Below the pieces are notes generated by a model. It ran no database searches and was not told the origin of the DNA. It saw only the letters and a program-made list of their open reading frames with translations. Positions 31,218-40,810 of a stretch of 64,000 nucleotides of DNA are shown here, piece by piece. Each line of letters begins with the position of its first letter. Position 1 is the stretch's first letter. The position numbers and the translations under genes were made by a program. Where the stretch lies: the NCBI GenBank assembly GCA_945881865.1, contig CAMCVK010000013.1, positions 18,838 to 82,837 on the forward strand. Direction: 5' to 3'. This stretch comes from Fimbriimonas ginsengisoli Gsoil 348. GTDB lineage: Bacteria > Armatimonadota > Fimbriimonadia > Fimbriimonadales > Fimbriimonadaceae.

Positions 31218-32291
31218 ATGCGCGAGGCATCTTTCAAATTTTTTAGCCAGTTCGTCAACATCCCGTCCCCATCTGGATTCGAAGAGACGGCCGCCGAGGC
31301 CTACCTCGCTTACGTTGGCGACTTTGCGGATGCGATCACGACGGATGTTCACGGGAACGTGGCCGCTATTTTGAACCCGCATGCCGAGACCAAGATCATG
31401 CTGGCCGGACACATGGACGAGATCGGCTTCATTGTTCACTACATCAGCGAGAAAGGCTTCGTCTACTTCCAGGCGATTGGCGGACATGACACCGCGATTC
31501 CAGTCGGGCAGCGGGTTTGGGTGTACGGCAAGGAGAAGGTTGCGGGCGTGATTGGGCGTAAGGCGATCCATCTCATGGACGAGGAAGAGCGCAAGCGACG
31601 TATCGAAATGCACGATCTTTGGATTGACGTCGGGGCAGACTCGCGCGAAGAAGCCGAGGAGCTGATCTCGCTGGGAGACTGTGTGACCTACCAGGTGGAG
31701 TTCCAGCGGCTGCTGGGCAACCGGGCTACGGCGCGTGGTTTCGACAACAAAATGGGCACGTTTATCGTTGCCGAAGCGCTTCGTAGCCTCAAAGAAGAGG
31801 GCGGATTGCACCCCGAAGTCGGCGTCTACGCCGTGGCGACCGTTCAGGAGGAGATTGGCCTGCGCGGTGCCCGCACATCGAGTTTTAGCATCAATCCGCA
31901 AGTTGGCCTGGCGGTCGACGTGAACCACGCGATGGATACGCCGTCGGTTTCAAAGGCTCGGTATGGAGAATTGAACGTTGGCGATGGGCCCAGCGTGATG
32001 CGCGGTCCGAACTCGAATCCGGTCGTCTTTCGGATGATTCTTGACGCATGTAAAAAGGCAGAGATTCCGTACCAAGTCGACGTGAGCCCCCGAGGCACTG
32101 GCACCGACGGCAACGCGATGCAGCTGAACCGCGCGGGGATGGCGACGGGAATCGTTGGCGTTCCTTTACGCTACATGCACACTCCGTGCGAAGTGCTTTC
32201 GATTACGGACGTTGAGAACTGCGCCCGCATGATGGCCGCCTTCTGCCGCGAAGTCACGCCCGAGACGGACTTCACCCCGCGAGTGGTCTAA
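31218..32291 (+). CDS. M42 family metallopeptidase
   Basis: KIMLAGHMDEIGFIVHYISEKGF, FDNKMGTFIV, VATVQEEIGLRGARTS, DVSPRGTGTDGNAMQL. Confidence 0.93.
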   Translation: MREASFKFFSQFVNIPSPSGFEETAAEAYLAYVGDFADAITTDVHGNVAAILNPHAETKIMLAGHMDEIGFIVHYISEKGFVYFQAIGGHDTAIPVGQRVWVYGKEKVAGVIGRKAIHLMDEEERKRRIEMHDLWIDVGADSREEAEELISLGDCVTYQVEFQRLLGNRATARGFDNKMGTFIVAEALRSLKEEGGLHPEVGVYAVATVQEEIGLRGARTSSFSINPQVGLAVDVNHAMDTPSVSKARYGELNVGDGPSVMRGPNSNPVVFRMILDACKKAEIPYQVDVSPRGTGTDGNAMQLNRAGMATGIVGVPLRYMHTPCEVLSITDVENCARMMAAFCREVTPETDFTPRVV

Positions 32292-32344
32292 GATCTGAAC
32301 GCCCGCGCGCCCGGCGAAGAGTGTGGTATCTTCTTGCCTGGAGC

Positions 32345-32430
32345 GCGCGGGTGGCGGAATTGGTAGACGCACTACCTTGAGGTGGTAGCGCCCACAAAGC
32401 GTGAAGGTTCGAGTCCTTTCCCGCGCACCA
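32345..32430 (+). tRNA. tRNA-Leu (anticodon GAG), CCA encoded
   Basis: GCGCGGGTGGCGGAATTGGTAGACGCACTACCTTGAGGTGGTAGCGCCC...GGTTCGAGTCCTTTCCCGCGCACCA; class II with long variable arm. Confidence 0.95.
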
Positions 32431-32471
32431 ACTTTTTGAACTTTTCTTGAGTTCCTTCCCATCTACTTTTC

Positions 32472-34865
32472 ATGGAGGAGAGGCCGTATCACTTGCCAGG
32501 GCAAAGCGAAAGGCTCCTCTTCGTTCTGGTGGTATCCGTTGACTCCGCCGACTTCGTAATGGTGACTCCGTTCCGCTCTGCCCTCGAGGCGGCTGCAGAG
32601 AAAAAATACGGTTCCGTGCACCTGACCGCCGAAATTGAAGCCGATGGCGGCGTCCCTTTGCCCGGGCAGTTAGAAAACTGGAAAACCTTTGCGAGCCTTT
32701 GCTCGCCCGATCAATGGGCTGTCTCTGTAGCCGTACACGGCCTCATTCGCGCGTCCCATTCTGACGAGTGGACATTTGAAGAACTCGGAAGTTTCGGTGA
32801 CTTTGCGCCGGACCGCTTCCTTGTCGGCCGGCGGCGAGAGCTGTCCGGAGTTGAAACTCGCAGAAGTCCCATTGCCTCGCGAAGCCTGATCGTGGGTCGT
32901 CACGCTGAGTTCGACGAGGTTATTCGCCAACTTACGGCAAACCGCTTGAGCTGGTTGCTTGGCATGCCGGGTACGGGAAAGAGCGAACTGGCGCGGCTCA
33001 TCTGGGAGGCGTCCGAGCCGGAGCCCTCAGCGTTTCCCGTGCGATACGTTGACCTGCAAGGTGCTACCGACGGCGGGTTTGCCGGCCATGCGATTTTGCG
33101 TCAGCTTGGGGCCGTTAAGCTACCGATGGAAACCCCGTGGGCGGCGATTCAGCGGACAATGGCTACATTTTCGGGCGGCCTCATCCTGGACTTGGTAGAC
33201 CCGAATCTCCTCTCTGCGCAGGAGCACCTCCCAGCGTTGCTGGATGCCGCGCCGGGCCTGCACGTTCTGCTGGTGGCCAGAACCCCTTCCGCAGGAAGCA
33301 TGCTTCCTCGGTATGTGCTCGATGGATTACCGTTCCCCGGAGAAGAGGTTGGGTTCCCAGAAGTTCTCCAGTTTGACGCGGTGAAGCTGTTTGAGGACAA
33401 AGCCCAGGCCCTGTCGCCAAAATTTCGAGTTAGCGATCGCAACGCAGCCGATGTTTCGCAGTTGGTTAGGGAAGTTGCGGGCAATCCCTTGGCAATCGAG
33501 ACGCTGGCAAAAAACACCAACATGTTTAGTCCGCGGCAGTTAGTGCGGCGGCTGCAAGACCGCGTGCGGAGTCTGCGCTTGGGCGAGGACCGCTTTTCGG
33601 CAAGCATGGACGTTTGGCTGCGAGATCAATCGCCCGACGATATTCTCGTTTTGCGCCTGATGGGGCAGGTCTCTTCCCCGGTCACGGTTGACGACGTTGC
33701 CGATCTGGCCGAGGGCCTCCTGCCGCCCGATGCGGTGATTCGTACCTTTCAAAGCTTAATTTCGAATTCGCTGCTCGCGGAAGATCCCGGTTGGGAAGAC
33801 AAGCGGTTCCTAGTGGAGAGCAACGTTGCCCGCTGGGTGCGGGCCAACCATGCGCCGTGGGATGAAGCCGATTTCCGCCGCCGCCGTTCGTCTTGGGTGA
33901 TAAGACTTTGCCGCAAAGAAGGGGAATCGAAGTTTTCCGATCTTGACGCGACGTTCTCGGACCTTGCCGCCGCCGCCGAAGGCGACGTGGAAGAAGCAGT
34001 TCAAATCGCGATTCTGGCGCACCTCCACTGGGTTGACCGGGGATACCTGGTGGAGGGCTTTCAGCTTCTGAAGCGGCTCGGTACGAAAGAAGGGGTTGTC
34101 CGCGCCGCCGGGTATCCGCAGTTGTTGACCATCACGAGCTACGTTGCCGCCGAGGTGGGAGAGTTTTCGGCGGCAAGGCTCGCAGCAAAAGAGGCAATTT
34201 TGTTGGCGGCCAAAAACGGAGACTTTCGTCGGTCGCTGGGAGGCTGGTGTTCTTTGGCCCACTTAGCTTACGTGAGCGGGCGGGTGGCGAGGGCGTTCAG
34301 AATTGCTGAACGCGTGTGGCATCGATGGATGCATCAGACTGATGATCCGCGAAGACCCGCCTTGGCCTGCAATATTTTAGCCTATGCGGCTAGAGTCCCA
34401 CTTGAGAGTCAGATACACCGGCGCGAGTCAGCGATTCGGACGATGCGTGAAATCCTTGCTGAGCTGGAAGCGCCGCTCTCTGAGCCGATGCTTGAGGCAA
34501 CGCGGTGCATGAATCTCATTGACTGGCAGATCACAAGTGGTCGGTTTGAGGACACTCCGTCGCTCCTTGGTCGTGGGTGGAATGCCTTCAAGGAGAGTAA
34601 AAACTTTACTAGCCAGGCTCGAATTTTGCGGAACGCTGCGTACTGGCGAGTGGCGATGGGCGATGCGGCGGGGGCGGTCCGGCTCTTCGCAAGCGCCCGA
34701 CAGATTCCGTACTCAAGGCCACGCCACGAGGAACAAGCTCGCTCAGAAAGGCAGATGTGGGATCTTCGAAAGATTCTTGGGCCGGAAAAGTACCAGGAGG
34801 AACTCCTCCGTGGAGACATATCCGACCCAGAAAATGTGCTTAAAGAAATTATAACCGGTATTTAG
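32472..34865 (+). CDS. STAND-type NTPase (NB-ARC-like) with helical C-terminal repeats
   Basis: SLIVGRHAEFDEVIRQLTANRLSWLLGMPGTGKSELARLIWEA (P-loop); GGLILDLVDP Walker B-like; EVAGNPLAIETLA (GxP-like); alpha-helical TPR-like C-terminal half. Confidence 0.75.
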   Translation: MEERPYHLPGQSERLLFVLVVSVDSADFVMVTPFRSALEAAAEKKYGSVHLTAEIEADGGVPLPGQLENWKTFASLCSPDQWAVSVAVHGLIRASHSDEWTFEELGSFGDFAPDRFLVGRRRELSGVETRRSPIASRSLIVGRHAEFDEVIRQLTANRLSWLLGMPGTGKSELARLIWEASEPEPSAFPVRYVDLQGATDGGFAGHAILRQLGAVKLPMETPWAAIQRTMATFSGGLILDLVDPNLLSAQEHLPALLDAAPGLHVLLVARTPSAGSMLPRYVLDGLPFPGEEVGFPEVLQFDAVKLFEDKAQALSPKFRVSDRNAADVSQLVREVAGNPLAIETLAKNTNMFSPRQLVRRLQDRVRSLRLGEDRFSASMDVWLRDQSPDDILVLRLMGQVSSPVTVDDVADLAEGLLPPDAVIRTFQSLISNSLLAEDPGWEDKRFLVESNVARWVRANHAPWDEADFRRRRSSWVIRLCRKEGESKFSDLDATFSDLAAAAEGDVEEAVQIAILAHLHWVDRGYLVEGFQLLKRLGTKEGVVRAAGYPQLLTITSYVAAEVGEFSAARLAAKEAILLAAKNGDFRRSLGGWCSLAHLAYVSGRVARAFRIAERVWHRWMHQTDDPRRPALACNILAYAARVPLESQIHRRESAIRTMREILAELEAPLSEPMLEATRCMNLIDWQITSGRFEDTPSLLGRGWNAFKESKNFTSQARILRNAAYWRVAMGDAAGAVRLFASARQIPYSRPRHEEQARSERQMWDLRKILGPEKYQEELLRGDISDPENVLKEIITGI

Positions 34866-34907
34866 TACGCAGTATTTCGGGAGCTCGAAGGCGATAATTG
34901 GGTTGCT

Positions 34908-35276
34908 ATGAAAGCACCCGTACTTGTTGTCGCTGTTCTTGGCCTAATTGGTCTCGCATTTGCCGCCCTCGATGGCAATTCTGTTCCCATCGTCGCCACC
35001 CCCGACCAGTCGTCCATCTCGGCCGGCGCCTCGACGGGCGTCACCGTTCAGATGTCGCAGGCCGCAACCTCCGACACAACGGTCATGCTATCGAGCTCCA
35101 ACCCTTCGGTCCTGGCCACGCCGGGGTCAGTCATTGTCCGGCAAGGAAACCAGTCGGCCCGCTTCAACGTCATCTCCTCGCCGGTTGCCGGAAAAGAGCC
35201 GAGCCCGGGAACGGCGGTGACCATCACCGCATCCGCCAACGGCGGCTCGGCGTCGACCACCATCACCGTGAACTAG
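34908..35276 (+). CDS. Small exported Ig-like-fold protein
   Basis: Signal peptide MKAPVLVVAVLGLIGLAFA; Ig-like pattern (Ser/Thr-rich, VTVQMS...VTITASANGGSASTTITVN). Confidence 0.6.
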   Translation: MKAPVLVVAVLGLIGLAFAALDGNSVPIVATPDQSSISAGASTGVTVQMSQAATSDTTVMLSSSNPSVLATPGSVIVRQGNQSARFNVISSPVAGKEPSPGTAVTITASANGGSASTTITVN

Positions 35277-35312
35277 GGAACCATTCGGAGCCTCGGGGGC
35301 TATACTCTTTAT

Positions 35313-36197
35313 ATGTCCCAGCGGCTCCCCGAGTGGCTGACGATTCGACTTCCTAGACCGGACACGATTAAGGAAGTCGAATCGATGATGCGGGCCAAGA
35401 GCCTGCATACCGTTTGCGAAAGTGCGCGGTGCCCCAACATGCCCGAATGCTGGTCGAAGAAGACCGCAACTTTCATGATTCTTGGAGACACGTGCACACG
35501 TGCCTGCGGCTTCTGCGCCATTAAAGTTGGCAAGGGCCTAACCGTAGATGCCGAAGAGCCGGCGAACGTTGCAGACGTGGCCAACACCCTCGGCCTGAAG
35601 CATGTCGTTGTGACCTCTGTGGCGCGAGACGACCTTCCCGATGAAGGAAGCGGCCAGTTTGCCGACACGATTCGGTCGATCCATGCGCAGAATCCTCACA
35701 CGATCGTCGAAGTTCTGACGCCGGACTTCAAAGGGAAGCGGTGGTGTATCCAGAACGTTACGGATGCAGAACCCGAGATCTATAACCACAACATCGAGAC
35801 GATCGAGAGGTTGCACACCATCGTGCGGCCGCAGGCGAAGTATTCGCGAACGATGAGTGTGCTGAGAATTGTTAAAGAACTGAACCCAAAGATCTACACA
35901 AAATCGGGCCTGATGCTCGGGCTTGGAGAGACGAAGGACGAGGTTGTCCAGACGCTTCGCGACCTACGCGCCATCGGCGTGGACGCAGTGACCATCGGTC
36001 AATATCTGCGACCCACGATGCGGCATCTTCCGGTGGCCGAGTACGTTCACCCGGACGTCTTTAAAGAATACGAAGGCATCGGCGAAGAGATCGGGTTTGT
36101 CTTCGTGGCGTCTGGCCCATTCATTCGAAGCTCCTACAACGCGATCGACTTCTCCAAGAAGGTCATGAGTGAGCGCTTAGAAAAGAGCGCCGCTTAG
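35313..36197 (+). CDS. lipA: Lipoyl synthase
   Basis: ESARCPNMPECW, DTCTRACGFCAIKVG radical-SAM motifs, TKSGLMLGLGETKDEV. Confidence 0.96.
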   Translation: MSQRLPEWLTIRLPRPDTIKEVESMMRAKSLHTVCESARCPNMPECWSKKTATFMILGDTCTRACGFCAIKVGKGLTVDAEEPANVADVANTLGLKHVVVTSVARDDLPDEGSGQFADTIRSIHAQNPHTIVEVLTPDFKGKRWCIQNVTDAEPEIYNHNIETIERLHTIVRPQAKYSRTMSVLRIVKELNPKIYTKSGLMLGLGETKDEVVQTLRDLRAIGVDAVTIGQYLRPTMRHLPVAEYVHPDVFKEYEGIGEEIGFVFVASGPFIRSSYNAIDFSKKVMSERLEKSAA

Positions 36198-36203
36198 CGG
36201 AAC

Positions 36204-39200
36204 ATGCTGCTCCGAGCCGTCGGTTTTGTCCTCCGGCTTGGGATCCTTTGTGTGCCGATTGCGCTGATTCTGTTCCAGTGCTATCGGTACGGCCAGGAAA
36301 TGCTGCTGGCTCTGCTCGACCCACGAGCGCCGGTCGTCTACGTGCTTCAAACCGAAGCCGGTCCGCTTCAGGCCCGAGTTGAAAACTATCGGATTGATCT
36401 TTCAAGCTTAACCATAACCGCGCAGCGGTTCCGTCTTTCCGAGGCGTCGGGGCGGACGCTGCTTTCTTTGGATGAGGCCACGATTCCGAAGTTCGACCCG
36501 CAAGGGGGTCTCTCGCAGCCAATTACCGTACGTGCCCGCGGACTCTTCCTGCGGATTCGGCGCGGGGCCGACGGTTCGCTGGAATTCCAGAAGTACTTAC
36601 CGAAGACGAAGGGCCCGCCCGGCTTGACGCCGTTCTTTGTGAGCCTACGGGATGCGCGCGTTCTGTATGAAGACGACTCGCCCGCTAGGCGAATCACCCA
36701 GGAATTCGCCTCCAAGCGCGTGTTGGTTTCCGGGCTGGGCGACGACTTGGTCTTCTCTGGAAAAGTTCAGGTTTCAGGCGCTGGAGCTGTCGCTTTGCGC
36801 GGCCAACAGACCCCCGGTCCGGGATTCTTGCTCCATGCGAGGACGGTAGGACTCACGCCCGAGCGGTTATTGAAGGATTTCGGCATATTGGGCCTGCCGC
36901 CCGACCTTGAGGTATCCAAGCCGGTCGTTTCGGGAAGCGCCGTAGCATGGCTACCGCCCAAAGGGCCGTTCAGAACCGTCGCCGCCGGGACCATACGATC
37001 GGAAAGCCTAAAGCAAGGTGATTGGCAGGTCCGGCAAAGCCAGGCAGAGTTTAGCCTCAGCGAAGAAGCGGCTCGAATTCGGGCGAGCGGGGCGTTGCCA
37101 GACGGCAAGGTGACGTTTGTTGGAGGGGCAAAGTTTGGTGCCTGGCAAGTTGCCGGAGCGGTCACGGGGCAGTTGGCCCGGGCGGATTCTTTGCCGGGCG
37201 TTCGGTTGGCAGATGGGATTCGGGTAGCTGGTCTAGCGGCTAACGGCTGGATCGCGGCCGGTGATAGGGTACCGCTGCGATATCAGGCAGTGGTTTCTGC
37301 GAAGTCCGTCGAGGTGCCGTCTGTTCCGGCGGTGGCCCTGGTCGCACGCCTTTACGGCGATGACAAGAGGATGAGCTTCGCCGCGGAGAATCAGCTGATT
37401 TCTGCAAGTTTGGCGAGTGGAATTGGAAGTTATTCGATGGCGGATGGTCGCCTGAATGTGGCGGCGGTCGCCCCTACCATCCGCCCGGAGACGGTGCGAC
37501 AGCTTGCGAAGTCGGACCAAATCCAGTTCACCGGTTCGGCGACGGCCTTCGCAGAAGGTGCTGAAAACATCCTGGTCGACCTGGCCGGTGGCGGGCAACT
37601 AGGTTGGCGCGGGGAATCAAGCCAACCGTTCGCGCCCCTAGGGGAAATCTCGTTTGCCGGAAATTGGGCGAAGAATCAGCTCAATGTGAGTCGAGCCGTG
37701 GTGGCTGGTCCGGTCGGACTGGCAAGCGCCGAAGGCACCCTGCGGCCGAACGGCGCGGCTGAGATTTTAGTGAAGGGTCGAAACCTTCAACTAACGCAGC
37801 TGGACGCAGAAACGAAAGGGGTGGCGAGCATCCGGGGGTCGATTCGCGGCACCTTGTCAAATCCCCGTCTGCTGGCCAGGGTCGAAGTATATAACTTTGA
37901 GCGGAACAACCAATATATTCCGCTCATCGCGGCCGAAGGCACGGCGGACTTAAAGCGGGTGCAGTTATCGTCAATCAAGGCGGTGAGCGGGACGAGCTTG
38001 GCAAAAGGCGACGCCGAAGTCCAGATTGCCGGCCGGCGGCTATCCGGCGAGCTAAGCGTTTCGAACCTGCAATTGTCGGACTACGTGGAGGAGGGAGCGT
38101 TTGGCTCGCTCGATTTCCCAAAGATTGTCCTCGGCGGAACTCTCTCGCGACCTCAACTCCGCGCTACCGGCCAAGGCGAAAACTTGGTTGTCGCCAGTCG
38201 AAAGGTCGAGAAGCTGCCGATAGCTGCAACCCTGATCGGAAACAACCTGTACGTTCGTACCAGCGGAATCGAAGGACTAGAGGGCACGGCAAACGTCGAC
38301 CTCAGCTACAACCTCGTTACCGGGAACGGACGAGGAAATATACAGGCAATGGGCCTAGAACTAGAATCGATCATCAACGATCCGGAGCAGCCCTTCGACC
38401 TCACGGGGCGCGTTAGCGGCACCGGAAGCTTTGGTTTTGCGTCGTCCGCGTTCCTCGCGGCGGAGTTTGATGGCGATCTCGAAGGCGTCGTGATTAACGG
38501 GACGGCGATGGGTGCGGGCACCGCTGTATTGCGGTACGGATACGGTCAAGTTCTGGGTGACATCCAGGTGGGAGGCGTTGATCGCTATCTCGTCGCTTCG
38601 AAAATCAAGTTCGATCCGGACGCGCAAACGCTTGGGCTTCGGCTGGACGCGAACCGATTCGAAATCAGCGACCTCGTGGAAGGCAGTCAGCGCTACCGAG
38701 AGGGATTTTCGTACGATGCGAACCAGCAGCTCGCACTTTTGAAAGGTGAGTTCAACTTGGGTGGGACGTTCTCGGGTCCGCTCTTGGCACCAGACCTGGA
38801 TATTGATATTTTAGAGGCCAAAAACCTAACGTTATCCGGACGGAAGCTCGGCGACATCAAAGCGGCCGTTTCCAGGATTGGCCGAAAGTGGAACATCGGA
38901 AGTTTAGAAACGACCGGGCCGGTTGTCCGGTTGCAGGCGAAAGGGACGGCCGAAGAAGGGGGCGCAATCGCGATCGACGGTGAAATCGCCTCGCTCGACT
39001 TCGCCGAGCTGACGGCGCTCATCCCGTCGGCAAGCAAGCTTGCCGGAAGCGTCACCGTGCCGTTCCTTATTTCCGGCGAAACCCTGCATCCGACGATCCA
39101 GGCATCCGTGAACACGTTGCCGGCGGACACCTTAAGGCCGATAAACGATGACCCGCTTACCGGCCTTTCCCTCGACTTTCCGACGGTGCAGCTGGTGCCG

Positions 39201-40718
39201 AGCGCGGGCACGGAAGAGGGCAAACTGACGCTGGAGGGAACCTACAAGCTCCGGGGATTTGAAGGTAGCGCGGTCGCGGCGCTGCCATACCTGTATCCGC
39301 TCAGCATCCCAAGGGACAAAGATATCGCTGTGCGCGTTGCGCTGAAACAAAGAACGCTACAAGAAATCGCCGAGCTCTCGGGCGCCCTCGACCCGGCGAG
39401 GACCGAAGGGTCCGCAAGCGGCTCGGTGAGCTTTACTGGCCCGCTCGAGAACTTGCTTTACGACGGAAATCTGACGCTAAACGCGCCTAAACTTGGACTA
39501 AACGCCTATGCTGGTTCGTTCCAAAACGTCGCGGCCGCCGCGAGGCTCGACAAGAACGGGCTTCACTTGGACCTCAAGGCAGACCACAGCGAGGGCGGAA
39601 AGTTCACGTTCGCGGCCCAGTCGCCGCTTTCGGTGGAAAGCGGCCTGACGGCGGCTTTGACGGAACGCAGCCTTTCCGCATTGCTAGACCGGCAAATCAC
39701 GGCAAAGCTCACGCTGGACGGATTTCGCTACCGCCAGAAATTCGCCGGAGATTCGTTCGTTGCGGCGACGGCCACGGGCGATCTAACCGCAACCGGAACT
39801 CTCCGGTCGCCGCTTATCCAAGGTGGAATCGGAATCTCGCGGGCGTCGAGCGTCATTCCATTCCTGGAACCGGCCGCCGGCCGAGACGAGCCGCCCACCG
39901 TGAATCCAAAATTCGACATCCGCATTGACCTCGCGGAGGCGGCGAATCTCCGGTCCGCAACGGCGGAACTTTACATCCTTGGCGGCGGTAAGTTGCAAGG
40001 ATCGTTGTCCAACCCGTTCGTTCTGGCCGACATGCTGGTCGAGCGCGGCTCGATCCGCTTGCCGGGCGGACTGGTTCGCCTGGAGCAAGGCGGGGACGCC
40101 AAGTTTGTTTACGACGGCACCCAGCGCAGCCCGGTTGCGCAGCTCTTGTTGGATGTTGAAGGGCGCACCTCGATTACCGCCGCCGACACGTTCCAAACGG
40201 TCAATCGCTACGATGTCTACATCAATCTGCGCGGCGATTTGGTGAAGGAAAACGGTCTAAACCTGTCCGCAAGATCCGATCCGCCCGGACTGAGCCAAGA
40301 CCGCGTCATCGCATTGCTGGGTCAGACCGACATCCTCACCGCGCTCGGCGATAGTAACAAGCGGTCCGGCGCGGAAGAGCAAGTGCGTAACGCCCTCACC
40401 GGCTATGCGGTGCCGGCGGTCTTCGAAAAGCTGACCTCGGACATCGCGCGAAGCCTGGGGCTGGACTACCTGAGCCTGGACTACAACCCGTTCGACCGGG
40501 CGTCGATTCTGTTCGCCCGTGCACTCAACAAGGACTTCGTGCTTCAGGGCCAGCGGCAGCTCTCCGAGCCGCAACCCGGCTTTCCGGTCAAATTCGACTT
40601 CCGGCTCTCCTACCGACCCCGCCGCGCGAAAGGAATCATCAATCAACTTAACTTTTCTGTCGGCACCGACGAGCGGCGTCCGATCAAGTTCTCAATCGAT
40701 TACGGCATTCGATTCTGA
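36204..40718 (+). CDS. tamB: TamB-like translocation/assembly module (DUF490), AsmA-like
   Basis: 1504 aa, N-terminal TM, long beta-repeat body, C-terminal DUF490-like region (GSLSNPFVLADMLVERGSIRLPGG...). Confidence 0.85.
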   Translation: MLLRAVGFVLRLGILCVPIALILFQCYRYGQEMLLALLDPRAPVVYVLQTEAGPLQARVENYRIDLSSLTITAQRFRLSEASGRTLLSLDEATIPKFDPQGGLSQPITVRARGLFLRIRRGADGSLEFQKYLPKTKGPPGLTPFFVSLRDARVLYEDDSPARRITQEFASKRVLVSGLGDDLVFSGKVQVSGAGAVALRGQQTPGPGFLLHARTVGLTPERLLKDFGILGLPPDLEVSKPVVSGSAVAWLPPKGPFRTVAAGTIRSESLKQGDWQVRQSQAEFSLSEEAARIRASGALPDGKVTFVGGAKFGAWQVAGAVTGQLARADSLPGVRLADGIRVAGLAANGWIAAGDRVPLRYQAVVSAKSVEVPSVPAVALVARLYGDDKRMSFAAENQLISASLASGIGSYSMADGRLNVAAVAPTIRPETVRQLAKSDQIQFTGSATAFAEGAENILVDLAGGGQLGWRGESSQPFAPLGEISFAGNWAKNQLNVSRAVVAGPVGLASAEGTLRPNGAAEILVKGRNLQLTQLDAETKGVASIRGSIRGTLSNPRLLARVEVYNFERNNQYIPLIAAEGTADLKRVQLSSIKAVSGTSLAKGDAEVQIAGRRLSGELSVSNLQLSDYVEEGAFGSLDFPKIVLGGTLSRPQLRATGQGENLVVASRKVEKLPIAATLIGNNLYVRTSGIEGLEGTANVDLSYNLVTGNGRGNIQAMGLELESIINDPEQPFDLTGRVSGTGSFGFASSAFLAAEFDGDLEGVVINGTAMGAGTAVLRYGYGQVLGDIQVGGVDRYLVASKIKFDPDAQTLGLRLDANRFEISDLVEGSQRYREGFSYDANQQLALLKGEFNLGGTFSGPLLAPDLDIDILEAKNLTLSGRKLGDIKAAVSRIGRKWNIGSLETTGPVVRLQAKGTAEEGGAIAIDGEIASLDFAELTALIPSASKLAGSVTVPFLISGETLHPTIQASVNTLPADTLRPINDDPLTGLSLDFPTVQLVPSAGTEEGKLTLEGTYKLRGFEGSAVAALPYLYPLSIPRDKDIAVRVALKQRTLQEIAELSGALDPARTEGSASGSVSFTGPLENLLYDGNLTLNAPKLGLNAYAGSFQNVAAAARLDKNGLHLDLKADHSEGGKFTFAAQSPLSVESGLTAALTERSLSALLDRQITAKLTLDGFRYRQKFAGDSFVAATATGDLTATGTLRSPLIQGGIGISRASSVIPFLEPAAGRDEPPTVNPKFDIRIDLAEAANLRSATAELYILGGGKLQGSLSNPFVLADMLVERGSIRLPGGLVRLEQGGDAKFVYDGTQRSPVAQLLLDVEGRTSITAADTFQTVNRYDVYINLRGDLVKENGLNLSARSDPPGLSQDRVIALLGQTDILTALGDSNKRSGAEEQVRNALTGYAVPAVFEKLTSDIARSLGLDYLSLDYNPFDRASILFARALNKDFVLQGQRQLSEPQPGFPVKFDFRLSYRPRRAKGIINQLNFSVGTDERRPIKFSIDYGIRF

Positions 40719-40810
40719 AGAAATGCCCAGTGGGCGGGTAACCCGGCGGCGCGCCAGTCGTTCTATTCCGGGAACGGCCAAGGCCGGACTCACTTGACCT
40801 CAGGGGTACA

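Noticed and set aside
32345-34907. Integrative element with tRNA-Leu att repeats around the STAND gene
   Set aside because: No copy of the tRNA-Leu 3' end (gttcgagtcctttcccgcgcacca) found downstream of 34865 and no integrase; adjacency alone is weak.
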